64,000 nucleotides of DNA from contig NZ_CP118527.1 in NCBI RefSeq assembly GCF_028885415.1, positions 6,944,001 through 7,008,000 on the forward strand, given 5' to 3'. How positions within the stretch are numbered: position 1 is the first letter of the stretch; each line of letters starts with the position of its first letter. This document shows, one piece after another, positions 28,975 through 36,627 of the stretch. The position numbers were made by a program, and so were the translations under genes. The notes below the pieces were generated by a model. The model worked only from the letters and a program-made list of their open reading frames with translations. It did not search any database and was not told the DNA's origin. The DNA is from Streptomyces coeruleorubidus. Lineage in GTDB: Bacteria; Actinomycetota; Actinomycetes; Streptomycetales; Streptomycetaceae.

Positions 28975-30464
28975 TTGACGTGGGTGTCCGCCGTGACCAG
29001 CTCCCGCTCACGCGGGTCGTGGGCGGCGTCGGTCACGCCGGCGGCGTCGCCCTGGATCACGCGCTCGTGCAGCATGGGCACGGCCGCGTCCGTGCCGAGC
29101 ACGGCGGCCTCGGCGGCGATGACCGCCTGGCGCCGGGCGTCGCCGGTCGGCGTCTCGCCGGCCTTCTGCAGGGCCTTGTCCACGGCCGGGGCCGCGAGCT
29201 GGGAGATGTTGAAGGAGCCGTCGGAGGCGAAGTCGCTGTAGAGGTAGGCGGCCGGGTCGCCGGAGTCGAGGACGGTGGCGCGGGAGAGGATGAACGCGTC
29301 GAACCGGCCCGCCAGCGCGTCGGACTCGATGTTGGCGTACTCGCGGACGTCGAGCTTCACCTTGAACCCGGCCTTCTGCAGCTGCTGTTGCAGTGCGGCG
29401 GCGACCTCGGGCAGCTCGGCGCGGTCGGTGAAGGTGCCGATGGTGATCGTCTTGCCGGCCGGGCCGCCGGCCTTGGTCCGCTGCACCGGCTTCCGCAGCT
29501 CGGCCGCCCAGGGCAGGGCGGGGCCGAGCAGCCCCTCGGCGACGTCGGCGCGCCCCTCGTACACGCCCTTCACGATCGACTCGGCGTCGATGGCCTCACG
29601 GGCCGCCGCCCGCACCGCGGCGTCCTTGAAGGGGCCCTTCTCGGTGTTGAGGTACAGGGTGTTGGTGCGCGGCATCGGGACTTCGGTGATCAGGTCCTGG
29701 TCGAGGACGGCGGCCTGCGACACCGGCACCGCCTCGACGATGTCGGCCTCGCCGCTGCGCAGGGCCGCGGCACGGGCGGTGCCGTCCGGCACGAACCGCA
29801 CGTCGATGCCGGGGGCCTTGGCCTTCTTCCCCCAGTAGTCATCGTAGCGGTCGAGGGCGGCGGAAGAGGTGCCGTTGACCTTCGTCAGCTCGAAGGGGCC
29901 GGTGCCCGCGCCGACGGGGTTGACCGACTTCCCCTTGTAGGCCCTGGCGGCCAGGATCGACAGCTGCGGGGAGCTGAGCCGCTGCGGGACCAGGGGGTCC
30001 TCGGTTGCGGTGGTGACGGTGACCTTGTCGCCGTCGGCCTTCGCGGTCAGGTCCACGCCGTCGAGAATGCGGGGCTTGGGGGAGGCGGCGGCGGCCTTGG
30101 TGAGGGAGTTGACGACGGTTTCGGCGGTGAGCTTCGTCCCGTCGTGGAAGGTGACGCCGTCGCGCAGGGTGAAGGTCCAATTCCGGCCGGACTGGGCCCA
30201 CTCGGTGGCCAGCGCCGGCTCGGCGTCACCGTCCGCGTTCAGTTTCACCAGGGTCTCCGCCGTCGACCAGCGCGACAGCTTGAAGGCGTCGTCCGACAGC
30301 GGGGACAGCCCCGAGCGCGGTGGCTGCATCATCGCGACGCGTATGCGCTTGCCCCCTGCCCCGGAGGCGTCCGTGGCCGACTGCCCACCGGAGAAGCAGC
30401 CGGTGAGCAGGGCGGAGGCCGCGGTGACGGCGGCAAGCGGGATGAGTCGAGCGGGGACGCGCAC
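28971..30464 (-). CDS. Family 5 extracellular substrate-binding lipoprotein
   Basis: GTG 30464 with GAGG nine bases upstream gives 497 residues starting VRVPARLIPLAAVTAASALLTGC, a lipoprotein signal with the acylated Cys at about residue 23. The body is SBP_bac_5: LATEWAQSGRNWTFTLRDGVTFHDGTKLTAETVV is the family signature. It captures peptides, nickel or metallophore-like ligands; the ligand here cannot be told. The upstream Zur-like box (30522-30536) suggests zinc-responsive control. It is the first gene of the importer operon. Confidence 0.9.
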   Translation of the reverse strand: MRVPARLIPLAAVTAASALLTGCFSGGQSATDASGAGGKRIRVAMMQPPRSGLSPLSDDAFKLSRWSTAETLVKLNADGDAEPALATEWAQSGRNWTFTLRDGVTFHDGTKLTAETVVNSLTKAAAASPKPRILDGVDLTAKADGDKVTVTTATEDPLVPQRLSSPQLSILAARAYKGKSVNPVGAGTGPFELTKVNGTSSAALDRYDDYWGKKAKAPGIDVRFVPDGTARAAALRSGEADIVEAVPVSQAAVLDQDLITEVPMPRTNTLYLNTEKGPFKDAAVRAAAREAIDAESIVKGVYEGRADVAEGLLGPALPWAAELRKPVQRTKAGGPAGKTITIGTFTDRAELPEVAAALQQQLQKAGFKVKLDVREYANIESDALAGRFDAFILSRATVLDSGDPAAYLYSDFASDGSFNISQLAAPAVDKALQKAGETPTGDARRQAVIAAEAAVLGTDAAVPMLHERVIQGDAAGVTDAAHDPRERELVTADTHVK

Positions 30465-30521
30465 GGGGACACCTCGGTCAAGGCCTGGTAAATGGTTGAA
30501 CGCGCCATGACCGTAGCATGA

Positions 30522-30536
30522 TGACAATCGTTTTCA
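30522..30536. promoter_or_regulatory. Possible Zur (zinc uptake regulator) box
   Basis: tgacaatcgttttca is an imperfect 15-bp palindrome (five of seven pairs match) and differs at three positions from the Streptomyces Zur consensus as I recall it (TGAAAATGATTTTCA). It lies 58 bp upstream of the binding-protein start, in the only AT-rich patch nearby. Confidence 0.55.
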
Positions 30537-30551
30537 GAAGTGGCCCGGCTG

Positions 30552-30903
30552 TCAGCGGACGGGACTGTCAGGAGACGGGACGGAAGTGCCGTCGGTGTCC
30601 GCCTCCCGGATGGCGGTGACGGGCCGCCAGGTGCCGTAGTGGGGTTTGGCGTCCCAGGCGGTGATGGGGGGCGTCCGCCTGGGCCGTGCTGGCCGCCGCG
30701 TACAGGCGCGCCGTCTCGGCGATCCGATCCAGGCGCTGGCGAAGGGCTCGTGGCCGGTCAGGGTGATGTCCAGCCGGGGCGCAGCTCCGGGGAAGTGGTG
30801 GCGCAGTACCCGGTGAGCCGCCGAGGCGGCTGCCGCCGCGGACGAGGCCGTACGAGGCGCCCGCTCGTGCCACTTGTACGAGGGCGCTCGGGTCCGTCCT
30901 CAA
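30552..30903 (-). pseudogene. Remnant of a vanadium-dependent haloperoxidase/PAP2 family gene
   Basis: On the minus strand one frame reads AETARLYAAASTAQADA (about 30720-30672), then a six-base C run (30666-30671 on the plus strand as G) shifts the frame, and the new frame reads ITAWDAKPHYGTWRPVTAIR and EADTDGT, ending at TGA 30554-30552. The AWDAK.HY..WRPVTAIR.AD.DG signature belongs to the vanadium haloperoxidase family. The rest of that enzyme (about 400 residues) is not present. So this is a frameshifted, truncated remnant, not a working gene. Confidence 0.55.
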
Positions 30904-30925
30904 ACCGCCCGTTCGGGCGACTGAC

Positions 30926-32557
30926 TCACCCGGACGGCCCGATGTCCTGGCCCTGTGCGAGCCGGGCCCCCTTCAGCGCCATGTGCAGGAGCAGGCGGTC
31001 CTCGCCGTCGTCCAGGTCCAGGCCGGTGAGCTTCTCGATCCGGGACAGGCGGTAGTACAGGGTCTGGCGGTGGATGCCCAGCTCGGCGGCGGCCCGGGCG
31101 GCCTGGCCGGCGCAGTCGAGGTAGACCTCGGCGGTGCGGGCGAGCTCCTGGTGGACGGGGAAGAGCAGGGCGTGCACCGCGGGGTCGCGGGCCACCTCCG
31201 GCGGCAGCGCGGTGAGCAGCCGGAACGGCCCGATCGACGCCCACTGGGCGACGGGCCCGAGCCGGGGCTCGGCCGACGCGGCCCGTGCCGCTGCCGAGGC
31301 CTCCCACCAGGCCGTCCCCAACTCGGCGAGGCCGGAGCGGGGCGTTGCGACACCGGCGGCGGGGCCGCCCGCTCCGCGCGAGGGCCTTCCCGCCGGGCCG
31401 GACGCAGCGGTGCCGGTCGGTCCGTGGGAGGAAGCCCCGGGCTGTTCTGGCCGGGCAGCGGCGGATGCGCCGCGGGGACCGCCGGCCGGTCCCTGAGCAG
31501 GCGAGCCGCCCGCTCCGCCTGCTCCGGACGACGGAGTGCCGGTGGCCGGTCTGCCCGAGGCGCCGGCGGCGGCTCCGCCCGAGGTGTTGCCGGTTGTTCC
31601 GCGCGGGGCCGGGCCGGTCGTTCCGCTCGAGGTGTTGCCGGTCGTTCCCCGTGGGGCGTCGGCAGCCGCTCCGCCTGAAGTGCTGCCGGTTGTTCCGCCC
31701 GAGGTGCTGCCGGTCGTTCCGCGCGGGGCCGGGCCAGTTGGTCCGCCTGAGCCCGTGCCGGTCGCGCCCCGCACGGCGCCGCCGCCCGGCCCGCTTCCCC
31801 CGCCCCCCCGCTCCAGCAGGCGGGCTGCCGCTGTCGTCGCCGGAGTCAGTACGTCCGACGAGCGCAGGCGGACCAGGACGGCCACGCACTGGGACGCAGC
31901 ACCCCACGGCAGGGTGCACAGGGCCGTCGCGCCCGGCATCGTGCGGACCGACGGGGCGTCGTCGGGGTCGGCCGTGGGCCAGGGGGCGACGCACACCACC
32001 GTGTGCGGGCCGTCGGCGCGAGGGCCGAGGGCGGTGCGCAGTTCCGCGATGGCCATGTCACGCTGCCAGTCGCGTTCGGCGGTGAGCACGGCCCGCAGCT
32101 CGCGGCTGAGGTCGGCACCGTGCTGGGCCTCGTCCGCGAGCAGTGCGCCGATCTGGGCCGTGACCTGCATCGCGGCGGACAGCTGGCCTTCGCTCGGGCC
32201 GGGGTCGTCGTCCAGCAGCCAGACGTAGCCGTGGACCACGCCCCGGTGACGGACGGGCAGGCAGATCCGGCCCCGATACACCCCGGCCTCCGGCGTCGGC
32301 GGGATCCGGACCGGGCCGGTCGCGCGCGTGATGCCGAAGCCCTCGAACCACGCCCGGACCGCTGCCGTCGAGCGGCGGGTGAGGATCGAGCGGGTGCGCA
32401 CCGGGTCCAGGGCCGACGGGTCGAGGTCGCCCTCACTGTCGTACGCGCCGAAGGCGAGCAGCTCGAAGTCCCGGTTCTCCAGCGTCGCGGGCGCCCCGAG
32501 CAGCTCCGAGATCTCGTCGACCAGCTCCTCGTAGTCACCCCTGTGTTCCGACGTCAT
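30926..32557 (-). CDS. PucR family transcriptional regulator (likely control of proline catabolism)
   Basis: The 543-residue protein starts [20 protein letters not shown]. The N-terminal part (about 1-240) is a sensory region, and the C-terminal PucR helix-turn-helix reads [20 protein letters not shown] with [20 protein letters not shown] after it. Residues about 243-400 are an unusual Gly/Thr/Ser/Ala-rich insertion ([20 protein letters not shown] repeats). The gene is divergent from proline dehydrogenase, and a regulator of this family placed next to proline oxidation genes is usual in Streptomyces, so control of those genes is likely though not shown. Confidence 0.87.
   Translation of the reverse strand: MTSEHRGDYEELVDEISELLGAPATLENRDFELLAFGAYDSEGDLDPSALDPVRTRSILTRRSTAAVRAWFEGFGITRATGPVRIPPTPEAGVYRGRICLPVRHRGVVHGYVWLLDDDPGPSEGQLSAAMQVTAQIGALLADEAQHGADLSRELRAVLTAERDWQRDMAIAELRTALGPRADGPHTVVCVAPWPTADPDDAPSVRTMPGATALCTLPWGAASQCVAVLVRLRSSDVLTPATTAAARLLERGGGGSGPGGGAVRGATGTGSGGPTGPAPRGTTGSTSGGTTGSTSGGAAADAPRGTTGNTSSGTTGPAPRGTTGNTSGGAAAGASGRPATGTPSSGAGGAGGSPAQGPAGGPRGASAAARPEQPGASSHGPTGTAASGPAGRPSRGAGGPAAGVATPRSGLAELGTAWWEASAAARAASAEPRLGPVAQWASIGPFRLLTALPPEVARDPAVHALLFPVHQELARTAEVYLDCAGQAARAAAELGIHRQTLYYRLSRIEKLTGLDLDDGEDRLLLHMALKGARLAQGQDIGPSG
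31360..31830 (-). repeat. Low-complexity Gly/Thr/Ser-coding repeats inside the PucR gene
   Basis: The DNA contains repeated blocks such as gttccgcgcggggccgggcc and gccggtcgttcc, which on the minus strand encode collagen-like (G/A)TTG(N/S)T(S)GG units. Unit length varies around 30-36 bp. It is in frame and has no stop codons. A homologue without it would show whether it is a recent expansion. Confidence 0.7.
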
Positions 32558-32747
32558 CCAGGCATTGTCCCGCACTCCAGAGACCCCTTCATACATCTGT
32601 CTGAGATCTGCGGCACGGATGCGTGACAGCTGTCGATGGCCGACGATCGGAGGGATCCTTAGGTTTCACGGTGGTTCTCCGTGCCGTACCCGAAGCGTCA
32701 TCCGCCCGGGGTCCGGCCATCCGTTGGTTGTGCTCTGGAGGTGCCCC

Positions 32748-33674
32748 GTGCTGGGTCCCGTGATTCTCGCCGCGTCGCGCAGCGACCGGATGCGACGCCT
32801 GGTTTCGGCGGCACCGGTGACCAAGCAGGTCGTCGACCGTTTCATCCCCGGCGAGGGCGTCGACGACATGGTTCCGGTCATCCGGGAGCTCACCGGGCGG
32901 GGCATGGAGCTGACGATGGACGTCGTCGGCGAGGACATCACCAACCCCGTCCAGGCCGCCGCCGCGCGGGACGCCTACCTGGAGCTGATCGACCGCCTGA
33001 AGCCGCTGGAACTCGGCACCCGCGCCGAGATGTCGGTGAAACTGTCGATGTTCGGGCAGGCGCTGGACGGCGGCCACGAACTGGCCCTCGCCAACGTCCG
33101 CCCGGTCGTCGAGGCCGCCGCCGAGATCGGCACCACGGTCACCCTGGACGCCGAGGACCACACCACCCTCGACTCGATGTTCGCCATCCACGAGGAGCTG
33201 CGGAAGGACTTCCCGCAGACGGGCTGCGTCATCCAGGCGTACCTCTTCCGCACCGAGGCCGACGCCCGCCGCCTCGCCGCGAACGGCAGCCGGGTGCGCC
33301 TGGTCAAGGGCGCGTACAAGGAGCCGGGCTCGGTCGCGTATCTGGACAAACACGAGATCGACCGGGCATACGTGCGGATCCTCGGGACGTTGATGCAGGG
33401 GGAGGGGTACCCGATGATCGGGTCCCACGACCCGCGCCTGATCGCCATCGGCCAGGAGCTCGCCCACCGCGCCGGGCGAAAGCTCGACGAGTACGAGTTC
33501 CAGATGCTCTACGGCATCCGCACCGAGGAGCACCTGCGGCTGGCCGCCGAGGGCCACCGGATGCGCGTGTACACGGCCTACGGCACCGACTGGTACGGCT
33601 ATTTCATGCGCCGCCTCGCGGAGAAGCCGGCCAACCTGCGCTTCTTCGCCCGCTCGATGCTGACAAAGGGCTGA
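32748..33674 (+). CDS. Proline dehydrogenase (monofunctional)
   Basis: GTG 32748 has ctggagg six bases upstream and gives MLGPVILAASRSDRMRRLVS, 308 residues, the normal size of the monofunctional actinobacterial enzyme. This FAD enzyme oxidises proline to pyrroline-5-carboxylate. The (beta/alpha)8 signatures are KLSMFGQALD, TLDAEDHTTLDSMFAIHEEL, RLVKGAYKEPGSVAY, HDPRLI and the closing EFQMLYGIRTEEHLRLAAEG. It is followed, after a repeat-filled gap of 122 bp, by the dehydrogenase that finishes the conversion to glutamate. Confidence 0.95.
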   Translation: MLGPVILAASRSDRMRRLVSAAPVTKQVVDRFIPGEGVDDMVPVIRELTGRGMELTMDVVGEDITNPVQAAAARDAYLELIDRLKPLELGTRAEMSVKLSMFGQALDGGHELALANVRPVVEAAAEIGTTVTLDAEDHTTLDSMFAIHEELRKDFPQTGCVIQAYLFRTEADARRLAANGSRVRLVKGAYKEPGSVAYLDKHEIDRAYVRILGTLMQGEGYPMIGSHDPRLIAIGQELAHRAGRKLDEYEFQMLYGIRTEEHLRLAAEGHRMRVYTAYGTDWYGYFMRRLAEKPANLRFFARSMLTKG

Positions 33675-33756
33675 GGCTCGACAAGGACTGAAGCTCGACA
33701 AGGGCTGAAAGCCCGACAAGGGCTCAGGCTCACCAAGGACTGAGGCTCGTCAAGGG
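33671..33756 (+). repeat. Five 17-18 bp tandem repeats between proline dehydrogenase and P5C dehydrogenase
   Basis: Units 33671-33687, 33688-33704, 33705-33722, 33723-33739 and 33740-33756 follow the pattern ctgaggctcgacaagg(a/g). The first unit contains the proline dehydrogenase stop codon, and the last codons of that gene (gctgacaaagggctga) resemble the unit too. A sixth partial unit, ctgagaccg, follows. Confidence 0.85.
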
Positions 33757-33796
33757 CTGAGACCGAATCACCGCTCAGTAAGGAGTTACGGAAAAC

Positions 33797-35428
33797 ATGG
33801 ACGCTGTGACCCAGGTCCCCACCCCCGTCAACGAGCCGGTGCACGGCTATGCCCCCGGCTCGCCCGAGCGTGCCCGGCTGGAGGCCAGGCTGAAGGAGCT
33901 GGCCGACAACCCCGTCGACCTTCCCTGCACCATCGGCGGCGAGAAGCGGATGGGCGGCGGTGATGAGTTCAAGGTCGTCCAGCCGCACAACCACCAGGCC
34001 GTGCTGGGCACGTACCGCAACGCCACGCAAGCTGACGCCCAGGACGCCATCGACGCGGCCCTGGCCGCCGCGCCCGCCTGGCGTGCGATGTCCTTCGACG
34101 ACCGCGCGGCGATCATCCTGCGCGCCGCCGAGCTGCTCTCCGGCCCCTGGCGCGAGACGCTCGCCGCCTCCACCATGCTCGGCCAGTCCAAGACCGCCCA
34201 GCAGGCCGAGATCGACACGCCCTGCGAGCTGATCGACTTCTGGCGGTTCAACGTCTCCTACGCCCGCAAGCTCCTGGCCGAGCAGCCGCCGGCGAACTCC
34301 CCGGGTGTGTGGAACCGTCTGGACCACCGCCCGCTGGAGGGATTCGTCTACGCGATCACGCCCTTCAACTTCACCGCGATCGCGGGCAACCTGCCGACGG
34401 CCCCGGCCCTGATGGGCAACGTCGTCGTCTGGAAGCCGTCCCCGACGCAGACCCACGCCGCCGTGCTGCTCATGCAGCTGCTGGAGGAGGCCGGCCTGCC
34501 CAAGGGTGTCATCAACCTCGTCACCGGCGACGGCATCGAGGTCTCCAAGGTCGCCCTGGAACACCGCGACCTCGCGGGCATCCACTTCACCGGCTCGACC
34601 CCCACCTTCCAGTACCTGTGGAAGACGGTCGGCAACAACATCGAGAAGTACCGCACCTACCCGCGTCTGGTCGGCGAGACCGGCGGCAAGGACTTCCTCG
34701 TCGCCCACCCGTCGGCCGACCCGGCGATCCTGAAGACGGCGTTCACCCGGGGCGCCTTCGAGTACCAGGGCCAGAAGTGCAGCGCCACGTCGCGGGCGTA
34801 CATCCCCGCCTCGATCTGGAACTCCGGCTTCAAGGAGGAGCTCGCCGCCGAGGTCGACGGCATCAAGATGGGTGACGTCACCGACCTGTCGAACTTCATC
34901 GGCGCCGTCATCGACGAGCGTGCCTTCGCCAAGAACAAGGCCGCCATCGACCGCGCCAAGGAGGACCCCGCCTGCACGATCGTCGCGGGCGGCACCTACG
35001 ACGACTCCGAGGGCTGGTTCGTCCGCCCGACCGTCATCGAGTGCACCGACCCGGAGAACGAGGTCTTCCGTACCGAGTACTTCGGCCCGATCATCGCCGT
35101 GCACGTCTACGAGGACGACAAGTACGACGAGATGCTGACGCAGATGGAGTCCGTCTCCGACTACGCCCTGACCGGCTCGGTCATCGCGAACGACCGCGCC
35201 GCGGCCGCCTACACGGCGGACAAGCTCCGCTACGCGGCCGGCAACTTCTACATCAACGACAAGTCGACCGGCGCCGTCGTCGGCCAGCAGCCCTTCGGCG
35301 GCGGCCGTGCCTCCGGCACCAACGACAAGGCCGGCGCCCCGCAGAACCTGATGCGCTGGACCCTGACCCGCGCCATCAAGGAGACCCTGGTCCCGCCGAC
35401 CGACTACAGCTACCCGCACATGGGCTGA
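33797..35428 (+). CDS. pruA: L-glutamate gamma-semialdehyde (pyrroline-5-carboxylate) dehydrogenase
   Basis: The 543-residue NAD-dependent aldehyde dehydrogenase begins MDAVTQVPTPVNEPVHGYAP, preceded by taaggag. The active-site Cys is in EYQGQKCSATSRAY and the catalytic Glu in LVGETGGKDFLVAH. The family tag PANSPGVWNRLDHRPLEGFVY is also clear. It converts the product of the preceding proline dehydrogenase to glutamate, so the two genes form the proline degradation operon. The gene is also called rocA. Confidence 0.95.
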   Translation: MDAVTQVPTPVNEPVHGYAPGSPERARLEARLKELADNPVDLPCTIGGEKRMGGGDEFKVVQPHNHQAVLGTYRNATQADAQDAIDAALAAAPAWRAMSFDDRAAIILRAAELLSGPWRETLAASTMLGQSKTAQQAEIDTPCELIDFWRFNVSYARKLLAEQPPANSPGVWNRLDHRPLEGFVYAITPFNFTAIAGNLPTAPALMGNVVVWKPSPTQTHAAVLLMQLLEEAGLPKGVINLVTGDGIEVSKVALEHRDLAGIHFTGSTPTFQYLWKTVGNNIEKYRTYPRLVGETGGKDFLVAHPSADPAILKTAFTRGAFEYQGQKCSATSRAYIPASIWNSGFKEELAAEVDGIKMGDVTDLSNFIGAVIDERAFAKNKAAIDRAKEDPACTIVAGGTYDDSEGWFVRPTVIECTDPENEVFRTEYFGPIIAVHVYEDDKYDEMLTQMESVSDYALTGSVIANDRAAAAYTADKLRYAAGNFYINDKSTGAVVGQQPFGGGRASGTNDKAGAPQNLMRWTLTRAIKETLVPPTDYSYPHMG

Positions 35429-35440
35429 GCCCTCACTGCA

Positions 35441-35472
35441 CCGACGGGCCGGGTCACGACCCGGCCCGTCGG
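35441..35472 (+). terminator. Terminator after P5C dehydrogenase
   Basis: A perfect 15-bp inverted repeat pairs 35441-35455 (ccgacgggccgggtc) with 35458-35472, with only two bases between. It begins 13 bp after the stop codon of the dehydrogenase. Confidence 0.85.
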
Positions 35473-35641
35473 CGTCTGCCGTTCGGGAGACTTCCGGCAG
35501 ACTTCCGGCGTCTGCGGCACCCCGGCCCCGGGCGCCGCCTGACCTGGCCTGGACGTGCCCGTGCTCATCGTCGACCGTGCCCATCCGGCCGCGCCCGCAT
35601 AACCGGTCGAGAGCCACCCGGCCCGTTCGCATACTGGGCGG

Positions 35642-36196
35642 ATGACCTCCCGGACGACCACCCGCGCGCGCACCGCCCACACCGCCGACCTCGCCCCCGC
35701 CGAACTCGACGCCGTACGGGCCCTGCTGGACGCCGCCTTCGACGGCGACTTCGGCGACGAGGACTGGGACCACGGCCTCGGAGGCATGCACGCCGTCGTG
35801 TACGACGGCTCCGGGCTCGCCGCGCACGGGGCCGTCGTGATGCGCCGGGTGCGGCACCGCGGCCGGTGGCTGCGCGCCGGGTACGTGGAGAACGTCGCCG
35901 TACGCGCCGACGCCCGCCGCACCGGCCTCGGCGGGCAGGTCATGGCGCAGCTGGAACGCGTCGTCGACCGCGCCTACGACTTCGGCGCCCTGTCCGCCAG
36001 CGAGGACGGCGCCCGGCTCTACACCTCCCGCGGCTGGCGGCTGTGGCGCGGCCAGGTGCACGCCCTCAGCCCCCAGGACGGCGTCGTCCGCCTGCCGGAG
36101 GAAGAGGACAGCACCTACGTCCGGTCGGCCCTCGCCGGCCCGCTCGACCCCGCGCACGAACTGCTCTTCGACTGGCGCGACGGAGACGTGCTCTAG
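35642..36196 (+). CDS. Aminoglycoside 2'-N-acetyltransferase-like GNAT (AAC(2')-I family)
   Basis: The 184-residue protein closely follows the AAC(2')-I pattern as I remember it from mycobacteria: an RTAHTADLAPAE N-terminus, AAFDGDFGDEDWDHGLGGMH, a GYVENVAVRADARRTGLGGQVM acetyl-CoA loop, then LSASEDGARLYTSRGWRLWRG, and an FDWRDGDVL C-terminus. Acetyl-CoA-dependent acetylation of aminoglycosides at the 2'-amine is the known activity of the family. Here it may be a housekeeping acetyltransferase with that side activity. ATG 35642 is preceded by a weak site, and a promoter gap of 169 bp follows the terminator. Confidence 0.85.
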   Translation: MTSRTTTRARTAHTADLAPAELDAVRALLDAAFDGDFGDEDWDHGLGGMHAVVYDGSGLAAHGAVVMRRVRHRGRWLRAGYVENVAVRADARRTGLGGQVMAQLERVVDRAYDFGALSASEDGARLYTSRGWRLWRGQVHALSPQDGVVRLPEEEDSTYVRSALAGPLDPAHELLFDWRDGDVL

Positions 36197-36442
36197 GAAT
36201 CACCGCAGGTCAGTGCGGTGTGACGCAGTCCACCGTCTCAGATAGTAGGAAGTCCGAGTAATTGTGGAGACAGACGCTCCGGCCTCCCTTAGTTTTGTAG
36301 GAGCCGAACGTCTCGCTCGACCAAGCGAATGGCGGTCGTGAGCCGGGCCCCGTGCAGGCAACCCCTGCGGCACCGCTCCCCGCCCCATCCGGCGTCTCGT
36401 ATCCCTCTTTGCACTCCATGCTGTCGAAGGAGTCGATTTCCC

Positions 36443-36574
36443 ATGGCCGAGACGACCGTCCGCCGCCGAGTCCGTCACGTCTCCCGTACGAGCGAGTCCG
36501 ACCGCAAGAACGCCGCTGCGGCCCTCCAGCGGGCCCTCGACCGCCGTGACAACGGCGGATCCACCGGTCACTGA
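36443..36574 (+). CDS. Small basic protein, 43 residues
   Basis: ATG 36443 has aaggag 11 bases upstream. The product reads MAETTVRRRVRHVSRTSESD followed by RKNAAAALQRALDRRDNGGS and TGH, with good Streptomyces codon use. The middle is predicted helical. The longer in-frame extension to 36329 has poor codon use and no site. The 246-bp region before it includes an AT-rich patch (36245-36300) likely to hold the promoter. Function is unknown. Confidence 0.65.
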   Translation: MAETTVRRRVRHVSRTSESDRKNAAAALQRALDRRDNGGSTGH

Positions 36575-36627
36575 GCCGTACCACCCCCTGATCCGGGAGC
36601 CGCACCCGACGAGGCGCGGTGCGGGGC

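Noticed and set aside
33599..36157. 852-codon minus-strand frame across P5C dehydrogenase and the AAC-like gene
   Set aside because: It covers two clear plus-strand genes and a terminator and shows no domain.
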